From assembly GCA_047967505.1 (NCBI GenBank), contig CM106540.1: a DNA stretch of 64,000 nt. One strand, given 5' to 3'. Shown piece after piece: positions 11,761 through 21,859 of this stretch. This DNA comes from Dipteris shenzhenensis (lineage: Eukaryota > Polypodiophyta > Polypodiopsida > Gleicheniales). The position numbers were made by a program, and so were the translations under genes. The notes under the pieces are model-generated. The model saw only the letters and a list, made by a program, of their open reading frames with translations. It was not told the origin of the DNA and searched no databases. Every line of letters starts with the position of its first letter. The first letter of the stretch is position 1.

Positions 11761-12240
11761 CGAATTCTTACAAGAGCGACAAATAAGATTTGACTTAGGA
11801 AAAGAATGAAAGGGACTTACTAGAAGAAAGTATCAAGAAAAATGTTGAACACAAATTTGAATTCTTACAACTCAGAGTAGAACTATCACGAGCAAGAGCG
11901 ACAAATAAGATTCTTGCTCGAATAAGATTTGACTTACTATCACGAGCAAGAGCGAAAAATAAGATTCTTGCTCAAATAACATCACTATCACAAGCAATAG
12001 TAACAAATAAGATTCTTGCTCAAATAAGATTACTATCACAAGCAAGAGCGACAAATAAGATTTGACTTATTATCACGAGCAAGAGCGACAAATAAGATTT
12101 GACTTACGAGAAGAATGAAAGGGACTTACGAGAAGAAAGTATCAAGAAGAATGTTGAACACAAATTTGAATTCAAAAGGAACGTACGAGAAGAAAGTATG
12201 AGAAGAATGTTGAACACAAATTTGAATTCAAATTTCCCTC
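11760..12240 (+). repeat. Two interleaved short tandem repeats upstream of a promoter-like site
   Basis: One family, gagcaagagcgacaaataag and variants with a following attcttgctc, occurs about six times from 11890 to 12100. The second, gagaagaaagtat followed by gaatgttgaacacaaatttg, occurs three times, near 11830, 12130 and 12186. The repeats end just before the TATA-like site at 12291. Whether they work as regulatory elements is unknown. Confidence 0.75.
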
Positions 12241-12284
12241 TCTTTTTCGAAAATTCAAATTTATGCGTAGGAGGAGTGGGCTAG

Positions 12285-12404
12285 TTTTTCTTATATATAC
12301 TCTTCTTTTCATTCATTCATTCTCACTCTCTCCTCATTTCATTGAAGCAACCAAGAGCTGAAGAGAAAGGATAAGCGGAGCCTTACTTTTTTCACTTTTT
12401 CCAG
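12285..12404 (+). promoter_or_regulatory. Possible core promoter and non-coding first exon with splice donor
   Basis: A TATA-like box, ttatatatac, lies at 12291-12300. It is followed by a CT-rich stretch (cattctcactctctcc, about 12320-12340), which is typical of plant transcription starts. A stretch with no coding frame then ends at ccag|gtacct, a good splice donor with its GT at 12405. The next strong acceptor with a start codon right behind it is ttttcttgtag at 15770, five bases before the ATG at 15775. I infer that this was the promoter and 5' leader of the gene-like locus at 15775-23162. RNA evidence would be needed to confirm it. Confidence 0.35.
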
Positions 12405-12669
12405 GTACCTGCATTCTTTTTCATTCATCTTGTAATTCTTTTTCTTTACTTACAATTCTTTTTCAATTAGTTTCTTGTTAAAGTTTTTGAGTTCTATTTC
12501 TTAAAATTCGTCTTGTAATTCTTTTTCTTTACTTACAATTCTTTTTCAATTAGTTTATTGTTAAAGTTTTTGAGGAGGGGGGTCTTTTAGAAGGCATTAC
12601 AATTCTTTTTAAATTAGTTTCTTATTTGAGTTTTTGAGTTCTATTTTAATTAGTTTCTTATTTATATTT

Positions 12670-13677
12670 GAGTTTGTAAATTTGAGAAATGAGAGAATAG
12701 GGAGGGAGAGAAAGAGAGAGGAGAGAGGAGAGAGGAAAAGAGAGAAATTAAGAGAGAGAAGAGGGGCTCTTGGCGGCTGTGGCTGCCAAAGGGAGAGAGA
12801 GAATAGAAATGAGAGAGAGAATGAGAAATGAGAGGAGTAGGGAGGGAGAGAAAGACAGAGAGGAGAGAGGGAGAGAGAGAGAGAGAGAGATTCACAAAGA
12901 GAAGAGGGCCTCCTTAAATGAGAGAGAAGAGTAGGGAGGGAAAGAAAGAGAGAGGAGAGAGGGGGAGAGAGATGAAGAGAGAGAAGAGGGTCTCCTGGCA
13001 GCCGTGGCTGCTTGAGGGAGGGAGAGAGAGAGAAGAGAGAAAGAGAGAGAGAGGGAAAGAGAGAGAGGAGAGAGAGAGAAAGAGAGAGAGGGAGAGAGAG
13101 GGAGAGAGAGAGATGTTTATCACAATGAAACGTGGCGAGAGGAGAGAGGGAAAGAGAGAAATTAAGAGAGAAAAGAGGGGCTCTTCGGGGCTGTGGCTGC
13201 CAAAGGGAGAGAGAGAATGAGAAATGAGAAAGAAGAGTAGGGAGGGAGAGAGACAAGAGATTAAGAGAGAGAAGAGGGGCTCCTTAAATGAGAGAGAAGA
13301 GTAGGGAGGGAAAGAAAGAGAGAGTTGAGACGTGGCCACCAAAGGGAGAGAGAGAATGAGAAATGAGAGAGAAGAGTAGAGAGGGAGAGAAAGAGAGAGA
13401 GGGAGAGAGAGAATGAGAAATGAGAGAGAAGAGTAGGGAGGGAGAGAAAGAGAGAGAGGGAGAGAGACAAGAGATTAAGAGAGAGAAGAGAGGCTCCTTA
13501 AATGAGAGAGCAGAGTAGGGAGGGAAAGAAAGAGAGAGCTGAGAGAGGGAGAGAGAGAAGAGAGTCTCCTCGCGGCAATGAGAGAGAAGAGTAGGGAGGG
13601 AAAGAAAGAGAGGGAGGGAGAGGGAGAGAGAGAGAGAGAGAAGAGAAGAGGGAGACTTAGGGAGAGAGAAAGAGAGA

Positions 13678-13716
<39 letters not shown>

Positions 13717-13818
13717 AGAGAGGGAATGAAACTTCTCTGCTAGAAGAGTAGGGAGGGAAAGAAAGAGAGGGAGGGAGAGGGAGAGAGAGAGAGAGAGAAG
13801 AGAAGAGGGAGATTTAGG

Positions 13819-13872
<54 letters not shown>

Positions 13873-13952
13873 AATGAAACTTCTGTGCTAGAGGGAGGGA
13901 GAGAGTAGGGAGGGAGAGGGAGAGAGAGAGAGAGAAGAGAGGAGGGAGACTT

Positions 13953-14001
<49 letters not shown>

Positions 14002-14080
14002 GGAGACTTAGGGAGAGAGAGATAAAGAGAGAGGGAGAGAGAATGAAACTTCTAGCAGCCGTGGCTGCCAAGAGAGGAAG

Positions 14081-14120
<40 letters not shown>

Positions 14121-14280
14121 CTCGCGGCCGTGGCCGCCTAGGGAGGGAGGGAGGGAGGGAGGGAGGAAGGCTGAGAGAGATTAAGGGAGAGAATTCAGAG
14201 AGAGAGAGAGAGGCATAGAGAGGAAAAGAATGACAAATCCTAGCGGCCAAGAGGATAGAGGTAGGGAGGTAGAGAGGCTA

Positions 14281-14315
<35 letters not shown>

Positions 14316-14625
14316 GAGAGAAGAGGAGAGAGAGAGAGGAGAGAGATGGAGAGAGAGAGAGAAATAATTACAAATCCTAGGGAGAGAGAGAGATAAAGAG
14401 AGAGAATGAAAAATCTTAGCCGCCATGGGAGGGAGAGAAAGAAAGACTTGAGATAAACTAAGAGAGAGAATGAGTGGGATGAGGACAGAGAGGGAAACAC
14501 ATAAGAGTTGTCAGAGAGAGAGAGAGAGATTAAGAGAGAGAATGAGGTGTCTTGACTATGGCTACAGAGAGATTTAGGAGTCGAGAGAGAGAGAGAGAGA
14601 GAGAGAAAGTAAAGAGAGTTTTATA
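12670..14625 (+). repeat. About 2 kb GA polypurine tract
   Basis: The plus strand is dominated by (GA)n and (GGGA)n runs. It is broken by repeated islands such as gtggctgccaa and gaatgaaacttct. Larger units recur, for example gagaagagtagggagg with aaagaaagagag. Long frames on both strands here (Arg/Glu on plus, Leu/Ser on minus) are simple-sequence artefacts. Such tracts can form triplex DNA. If the 12404 donor and 15770 acceptor are real, the tract lies inside an intron. Confidence 0.9.
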
Positions 14626-14639
14626 TATTTACATGTTTT

Positions 14640-15770
14640 ATATTATACTTTTAAAAAATTATAAAAGAGTGAATTTATGGTTTGTTTTCAAGGTGAGATA
14701 ATATTTTTATATATATTCATCTTTTAAATTGAAAAATATTAACTTTTCTTTAGATACTTGTTCTTCATTTCTCTCACATGCAGGTTTAGCCTCTACATCA
14801 AAACCCCTTCTTTTGCATATTTAAGCCTCTTAAACCCCATCACATTAAAATGAACACAGAAAAAGAAATTATTTATTGCTTTTCTTCGCTTCGACGGTTG
14901 GTTTAGCATAGTTTAGCATAGATTAGATTGCCTTAGAGGAGAGACAATTCTCCAAGTTGCCAATCAAAGCCATGCTCAAATTTTTGTAATTAGTTCCTAA
15001 TCGTTGTCAGTCCCTTCGCTCACATGCAGTTTAACACTCATAACATGCTATTAAATAAGACCTTTTACCATTTACCAAGAAGTTTATCAGTGGGCAGATT
15101 GCATGAGCAGATATCAGTGGACAGATTACATATATCAGTGGACAGATTACATGTCATGGGACATATTGGAGCTTGATGATTATTGGTTATTTTTATTGCA
15201 TTTGTATAAATATTTAAGCTCCTTTATTGTCATAAAAAACCTTGTAAAGCCTTCTATGCTATATTTTACATTTATTGTCATATGAAGCGCCTTGTAATAA
15301 ACTCGACCATCCCGACCATTCAATATTTAATGAGTATCAGTGGGATGCATAAGTGGATATCATGTGGGCTGCATAAGTGGATATCAGTGGAACAATTTTT
15401 AGTGGGTAGATTGCATCAGTTGGGTATCAGTGCACAGATATCAATGGATGGACAGATTACATGTCATCACGAAGATTGAAGCTTTATGACTAGAGGGCAA
15501 ATCAATGGATGGACAGATTACATGTTTTCACGAAGATTGAAGCTTTATCACTAGACGACATTTTATATTACTATAAAGCTTTATTGGTTAATTTTTTTAC
15601 ATTTGTACAAATATTTAAGCCTTGTAAAGCCTTCTAGGCTATTTCCCACATTTATTGCCATATGAAGCCTTGTAAAGCCTTTTGGGCTATTTCCCACATT
15701 TATTGTATCAAGGGTTGTATATTGTACTTTACTTGTATATATCTAAATTCTTCATTATCTTTTCTTGTAG
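14640..15770 (+). other. AT-rich non-coding stretch with short direct repeats, ending in a splice acceptor
   Basis: No coding frame was recognised. Repeats include atcagtggacagattacat (near 15112 and 15137), a duplicated atggacagattacatgt...cacgaagattgaagctttat block (about 15447-15500 and 15503-15556), and a duplicated aagccttgtaaagcctt block between 15615 and 15710. The stretch ends with the pyrimidine-rich acceptor tcttttcttgtag at 15770. It reads best as the 3' part of a long intron. Confidence 0.5.
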
Positions 15771-15774
15771 GATT

Positions 15775-18700
15775 ATGGAGCAATCAACTAATGTGGTGGC
15801 TATCCTAAATGACTCTGAGATCAGAGAATGGGTTTCTGATGTCACTTTGAATTTCAAAGGAAAGGAATATAGCCCCAATGGCTTTGGTATGTGGACTCGA
15901 TATCACATGGGCAGAAGAGCTTGGTTTCTTCATTAAAAGGAAAAGAGACTCTTTCTACTTATGTCAAAAAGGGAGTTCAATGGTGTTGAAGATCCATGGG
16001 ATGCTACTTTCTTCAAAAAAGATATGACTTCAAGCCTTGTGGTAGGCATAATGATAGAGCCAAAAGAGACCTTTGTGGATATTTTAACAAAGAGTTCAGA
16101 TCCTGAAGTTGGCAGTCTTCATATTGTTGTGTCAAGGAGAGACTCAAAGACCTTTGTGATGCCTCCTCCTCAACCATCAAAGTTTCCAGAGCTGCAAAGT
16201 GCATTGGAGACTCTTTCATATACTTGGGAGCAATTTCCTAGTGTGGTGGCAAAAAGGATGTATGCAAAGATAATGTTTGAGTACTTTCAGGATGCACAAT
16301 ATGCTCCTCATATTCAAGGATCTTCACATGAAGGAGATCAAAAAGCTCAGACTTCGATGTAGGGACAACAAAAACAGGCACACTATCACAAATGTGTAGA
16401 ACATGAGCGCAAACTTCTAGAGCAAGAAATGGTGGATGTAACTAAGGATGATGAAACACAAGCCTTGAGTGCACGGGAATTAAAAAAAATTGAAGAAGAT
16501 CAAGGTCGATCCACTACAGTTATGCTAGAAGCTCTTGCTAGCAAACCACGATGTGAAATGCAAAAGGCTAGTACTGCAAGAGCCACGGTTCCAAGCAGTA
16601 AAAAAAGACATCGTCCTAGTGTAGAGAGAGATAATGTGGATGAAAAACGGTTAAAAGAAGAGAAAGATGAAGAAGACTCAAAACCCGAGGCTGAAGATGA
16701 TCAGGATGAACTCACATCAATCAAAAATCTTAATCTGCGTCTTAATGAAGCAGTTACAGATGATGATGTGGGATATATCTGGGGTCAAAGGACGTGGTTT
16801 GTGAATGCCAAAGATGTGGAAGCTATAGCTCTCTTTACTAATAGCCGAAGCCTTGATATATCCTATGCAATGTAAATATACGAGGCTTTTAGAGATGGTA
16901 AGAAACTTGTGGCAAGCAATGTGGTCTTGCGCCCAATAATGTTTTGTCCAATCAAAAATAGCTTTTTGGAGCAAATAACATTTACAGGGCCTACACATTT
17001 TGAGGAAACCTTCAGTCAATTCTTTAAAGACACTCTTAAAAATATTCTACATGAACAAGGCGAAGAGGCACAAGGTGAGAATATGCTAAAGGAAGCAAAG
17101 AAGGAATTCCTCCTTCATTGCAAATTCTAGCCCATTGATGGTCAACATTGGGCTTATGCTTGTAATCAGATCACAAAGGAAGCAAAGGAGGTCAAAAGAC
17201 TCACTCCAGAACAATTTGCAAAGATAATTTCATTCCATTATTATCCTGCAACAATCTGTATATTCAAGCATGAGATCAAGTATTTGATTGAGTCCAAAAG
17301 ACTTAATCATTATGTCCATGGAAAGCGTAAGATATCCTCAACATCAGAGGTCTTATAGAAGGCAAGGGTTATATGGACAACATTTGGTTCTCCAAATCCT
17401 GATTTGAAGCGAAAGGTCACAAAAGCAGACGCCGACACACTCACGAACTTCTATACTTCTTTGAGTGCAGTTGTGCCTAGGGGAACTCAAGAGCAAGAAG
17501 AAAGTATGACAAGCCTCAAGATGGTGAGGGACAGATATGTTGACTACACTTCTATCATATTTTGTCCTGTTGAAGTGTTTAATGAGATGCTTGAAATGTG
17601 CATTGCTTGTGAGCATGGACAGTTGACCTATGAAGCTCCTTTGTTTATCTCCAAAAAGTCAAAGGTAATGGATAAGAAGGAGTTGACGGCAAGGATGTGG
17701 AGGCCTATAAAGTACTTACCTGACAAGTATGCATCCATGGCAGCACAGAAAATTTTAAAGAAAGAATGGTTTTTTGGAAAAAAAGACAAAGACCACTGCA
17801 TGGAAGAATGCATCAATGTCCCATCAATGTGCAGGTGAGGCGTGATGCAGTGCATAGTGCCATTAAGTATTTGCTGTCAGAGAAACAAATTCCACTTACT
17901 CATTGTAACATTGACTATAATGTCGTGAAGCATATAGCTTCTTTGTCAACACCCAAGGTAAAGCTATGGGCAAACAGGTGGATTAAAAAGGATAAAGATG
18001 GGTTAAAAATAGTAACCTCTTATATGAGAAAAGAAATCCCACAGTAGGTGGTTGCATATGTGGAAAGATTAATTAGCGAGATAAGGATGCCGACAGATAT
18101 GCACCAAAGCTTTCAATTCAATGTAGAGGTTACGGCAGAGTCTCGAAAGCTTGTGAACTTCAGGGGAGTCTCAGAAGATGACTTCTTCAAGAATGAGTCA
18201 GCATGGGATAAGCCACAACTATTCTTTATCAATGAAGTTTCTAGCGACGATATCCATAACTTCATTGATAGAATAGTATATACCACCATTAGCAAAGTGG
18301 CAATTTGCAACATTGTCATTTTTGTTGATAAAAAAGACAAAGAAGCCATGCAGGTTACTCTAGAGCGAGCATATTCATCAGATTTGACGATCTATCGTGG
18401 TGTTTATGCAGCAAAGAGAGGCAAGAGAGAATGTGGCATAGTGATTCAATCTATTGAATCATTCTTTTTGTGTATGTGGAGTCCCAACCCTGATCACTCC
18501 TTACAAAAGAACATAAGAGGAAATTCAAATAATTTGAGATTGATGCTAGAAGAGCAAGATATTCCCAGGTCCATACATTATCAAAAAAACAACTATGGAA
18601 GTCCTGCAAAAAGTGGGAGTCTCTTGCTTACCATGATGGAGAATTTGCTACCGGCAGGTTGGGAGGTCACCTTGTGCAGGATGGGATATTTATTCGAGGA

Positions 18701-19141
18701 TCTCCTCAGAAAAGGCAACTCCACAAATATTATTGAAAATAAGCATTTCATGGCTTATTTTCAGCTTCAAGCAGATCTAACCACAGGCTATGAAAAACCG
18801 GCAGGTTGGGAGGTCACCTTGTGCAGGATGGGATATTTATTCGAGGATCTCCTCAGAAAAGGCAACTCCACAAATATTATTGAAAATAAGCATTTCATGG
18901 CTTATTTTCAGCTTCAAGCAGATCTAACCACAGGCTATGAAAAAGAGATAGACGACAAGGACACTGATGACATGGATGATTACCTTGAAGATCATAATGT
19001 CCCAGTTGATGATGATGAAAAGATGGAATTACATGACCCGTTCAGAGAGAGGTTGGTGGATGAAGACAAACATGATGATGCCTTCTTTGATAATTATGGC
19101 TCGCAGGGTTATGAAAAAAGGCCACTACGACAATACTTAGC
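15775..19141 (+). pseudogene. Large broken protein-coding region of unknown family, N-terminal to the Ulp1-like modules
   Basis: From ATG 15775, directly behind a splice acceptor, one frame reads as protein-like sequence for about 2 kb. It is interrupted by stops at 15934, 16360, 16873, 17128 and 17356. Near 17830 an 11-bp micro-duplication of catcaatgt shifts the frame. Skipping it gives the smooth reading ECINVQVRRDAVHSA, which then runs to 19141 past one more stop at 18045. Visible features are an acidic/lysine-rich segment (about 16610-16715), a GQHWAYAC segment (about 17140) and a C-terminal acidic Asp/Glu-rich tail (about 18945-19090). The region near 18620-18780 (SGSLLLTMMENLLPAGWEV, then a glycine and an acidic residue pattern) faintly resembles motif I of N4/N6-adenine methyltransferases; this is weak. 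The likely donor is tta gcg|gtatga at 19141/19142, leading into the next exon at 19234. I do not recognise the family. Confidence 0.6.
18651..18944 (+). repeat. Perfect 147-bp in-frame tandem duplication inside the broken gene
   Basis: The segment starting ccggcaggttgggaggtcac is present twice back to back (18651-18797 and 18798-18944). I see no mismatch between the copies. Its length is 49 codons, so it preserved the frame. Identity between the copies says the duplication is recent compared with the stops and frameshifts around it. Confidence 0.95.
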
Positions 19142-19233
19142 GGTATGAACTCTATTTCTCAACTAAATACAATTTTTTAAATAAGATTTAAATTTAAAGA
19201 TAATGAATCTAATCTCTCATATTTGTTTACAGG

Positions 19234-20406
19234 CAATAGAGGGAGAAGAAATGGATGAAGTCAATATGGAGGCACTCCCTTCTACTTCAACAAAATTTGA
19301 TTGAAGAATCCCATGAGCACAAGAGCTTTAAAGACACCATGGAAAAGCAGAATGACCCCAAACATAGAATACAAGCTATGACAGAGACCCATTCTACAAA
19401 TTTAGCTGCATTGGATAAAATGGAGAGCTCATTTGAAGTTAGGATCGTTTTGAAATGAGAACCTCAGTATTTGAGCTTTGGTAGAGAGGAGGTCTCTCCA
19501 ATCCTTTAAAAGAGGTTAATGACAATGTTATCTTGGCCATTCTCAGGTAAAGTTTGTTTATTTGTTGCTACTTCAATGAGCTAACATTTGTTTATTTATT
19601 TACAATTTAGTTATATATCAGTTTCCTAGTGCAGAATGCAAATCAATTCTATGAGCTAACATTTGTTTATTTCTTGGTGCAATGTAGTTATTTCTCAGCT
19701 TCCTAGTGTAGTGCGGCATCGTGTCTACATGCTCGATGCTCTCCTTTCTTCTATTCTTAGCTCTCCTCAAAAGACTATAGAAGATGTTTGTACTTGGTTA
19801 AGCCCTTTGAATTTAGATGGGGTGCGAGTCATCCTTATGCCTTATCATGAGGCATAAGTATCAACTCTAATCTTATTTTTACTATTTCTTTGGCAAGTTT
19901 GTGTAAAACAATAATCATTTTTATTCTGGTCGTGTAGCTCACATTGGAGTCTGATCGTCTAGGACCTTGAACTCAACCATTGATGGTTTGTGAATTCAAT
20001 GGGAGGCTATCATGCCAACTCCCCAAGGTAATTATTCTCTTAATATTTTTGATACTTTCTTATTTTGTATCTTATGATCATGACATATTAATATATTTAT
20101 TATGTCATGATGGACAGTGCTACATATCGGCTAGTATCTGCTGTCAGAACAACCACGGAGCAACAAGACCAAGTAGAATTCAAAAGACGTCTGCCAGTGG
20201 AGCAAAAAGATGGGCACAGCTATGGGTGGAGAGTTGCCTACAACTGCATGTTGTTTCTTAGAGAGATTTTTGATTTGGAGTTACCAGTCAAAATGGAATC
20301 ATATACAGAAGCCGATCTGCTAGCATTTCAGGCTGAGAGTATTCAGCGTCTAATTGCTACCATTAGGAAACAACCTAAAAATATGACTACATTGCAACAT
20401 GTATAA
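19234..20406 (+). pseudogene. Ulp1/C48-like protease module 1, cysteine replaced
   Basis: Four exon-like blocks can be read: 19234-19546 (ends tctcag|gtaa), 19683-19853, 19938-20027 and 20118-20406. Block 2 reads VVRHRVYMLDALL and TIEDVCTWLSPLNLDGVRVI, then PYHE. Block 3 gives HWSLIV and WFVNSM. Block 4 gives KDGHSYGWRVAYNC and a helical tail. The order of a hydrophobic segment, then HW, then N, then a (C)GW segment is the layout of C48 (Ulp1/SENP) SUMO or ubiquitin-like proteases, with His and Asn/Asp of the triad visible. The expected Cys is Tyr here. In-frame stops lie after VRIVLK (19456), in HWSLIV*DL and before WFVNS. The acceptor of block 2 is CAA instead of CAG, and the donor at 19854 is AT instead of GT. 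Family assignment is inference from motifs. Confidence 0.6.
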
Positions 20407-20409
20407 AAC

Positions 20410-20790
20410 CTTATCTTTATACTTGTATGCTTGTTCAAGCCTTTAATTGGGATGTGTAAATCTCATAACTTTTTTATATTTTCCTCCAAGAAGAGAAGAG
20501 ACTGATTCTAATGAAAGCATGCTATCTTTATACTTCTATGATTATTTAAACCTTTATTTTTATTTGGGATGTGTAAATCTCATAACTTTTTAAATTTTTC
20601 CTCCAAGAGGAGGAGAGACTCACTCTAATGAAAGCATATATGAAATCTTACTTTTTAAATTTTTGCTCCAAGCGGAGGAGAGACTCACTGTAATGAAAGC
20701 ATGTATGAAACCTTATCTGCTTGTTTAAGCCTTTATTTGGGATGTGTACATCGCATAACTTTTTTATATTTTTATAGTAGAAGGAGGATG
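20410..20790 (+). repeat. Three imperfect tandem copies of a short spacer repeat
   Basis: The phrases gggatgtgtaaatctcataac (and close variants), tttcctccaag and gagactcactctaatgaaagc recur between modules 1 and 2, with units of roughly 60-115 bp. They are non-coding and explain why this module-to-module distance (HW to HW 1410 bp) exceeds the next one (1037 bp). Confidence 0.8.
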
Positions 20791-20829
20791 TAGAAGACAT
20801 AGCAAGTGAAGAAGAATACGATGTAGACT

Positions 20830-21859
20830 ACTCTCTCAATAAGATGAGTCATGAAAATATGAATCTATTGGAGTAGATTGGAAGTTCATTCACTGCTATG
20901 TTGTTAATTCAACAACAACCTCATTTTTTTGAATTTGGTGAAGAAGAGATTTCAATCCTCTTGAATCCTAAGAAAGAGGTTAATGTCAAAGTCATTACAA
21001 CCATCCTCAGGTTTGATGCAGTCTTTTCCTTGGCTTTATACTTTGCTTATTTTGATTAAACCCAAGAAGCTAATACTTTTTTTTTAAATATAGTAATGTT
21101 ATAGCAAATCTTCCGCAAAATATACAAAGCGTTTCATATATGCTTGATCCTCGTATTTCGGAAGTGCTTAGCAACAAAGAAGAAACCATAGAGGATGTTT
21201 GCAAGTGGTTGAAGCACATTCCTATGAATGACGCACGAGTTATTTTTACAGCATATTATGAGAATAAGCATCAAACCCTACTTGTTTTTTCTATTGCATT
21301 GCTAGAATTGTCTCAAACACAGTAATTATTCTTTATTGATAATGCAGCTCACATTGGAGTCTGGTAGTCGTGGACATCTTTGCGAAGAAGTGCTTCTTTG
21401 CCAACTCAATGACATCCGTCCATGGCACTGTGTTAGAGTAAGTATAGACTACACTTGTTATCACTTCTTGACATGTAGATTGATATGCAATGCACATATT
21501 CACTGTTGTTATATGTTTTGATGTGCAGATCAGCTCGAAAGTTAGTAGGTGCTATCGACACAGTAATGCGACAATGTGACTTGGCACAACAAATAGAGTA
21601 TATAACATGTCAAGTATCACATCAAGAGAATAGCCACATCTATAATTGTGGATGGAGGGTGGGCTATAATTGCTTTTTGGTACTTTGTCAAATTTTTGAG
21701 ATACAAAATGACACAACACTGTCAACATATACGGATTTGCATCTCTATGCATTTATAACATGTACCATTCGAGCAATCATTAAGGGAGACATTATGGACC
21801 CTCCCACAAGGCAAATAGATGATAATGGCTCAGAGGAGTGCGAAATGAATGCCGTCTAA
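20830..21859 (+). pseudogene. Ulp1/C48-like protease module 2, best preserved catalytic block
   Basis: The exon-like blocks are about 20830-21010 (ends catcctcag|gttt), 21094-21262, 21348-21437 (ends |gtaagt) and 21529-21859 with stop TAA. Block 2 reads MLDPRISEVL and TIEDVCKWLKHIPMNDARVIF. Block 3 is open throughout: HWSLVVVDIFAKKCFFANSM. Block 4 gives NCGWRVGYNCFLVLCQIF with the presumed catalytic Cys kept, then a helical tail ending MNAV. Block 3 is exactly 90 bp, as in module 1. The HW histidine, the Asn of FFANS and the Cys of NCGW make a plausible protease triad. Block 1 has a stop (ctattggag tag). It is possibly the least damaged of the three. Confidence 0.6.

Noticed and set aside
10995-11786. 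Long overlapping frames (up to 263 codons) rich in Gly/Arg/Glu or Pro/Ser
   Set aside because: They arise because G-run and GA repeats contain no stop codons in several frames. They have no domain and overlap on both strands.
11872-12054. Minus frame repeating LFEQESYLLLLLVIV, which looks like a membrane protein
   Set aside because: It is an exact consequence of the gagcaagagcgacaaataag tandem repeat.
12609-14500. Ser/Leu-rich minus frames (up to 215 codons) and Arg/Glu-rich plus frames
   Set aside because: These are simple (GA)n/(TC)n repeat translations with no start context or family resemblance.
18600-18800. Firm call of an adenine-specific DNA methyltransferase
   Set aside because: Only a faint motif-I-like spacing is visible, and the expected Asp and DPPY-type motif are not seen, so I kept it as a remark only.
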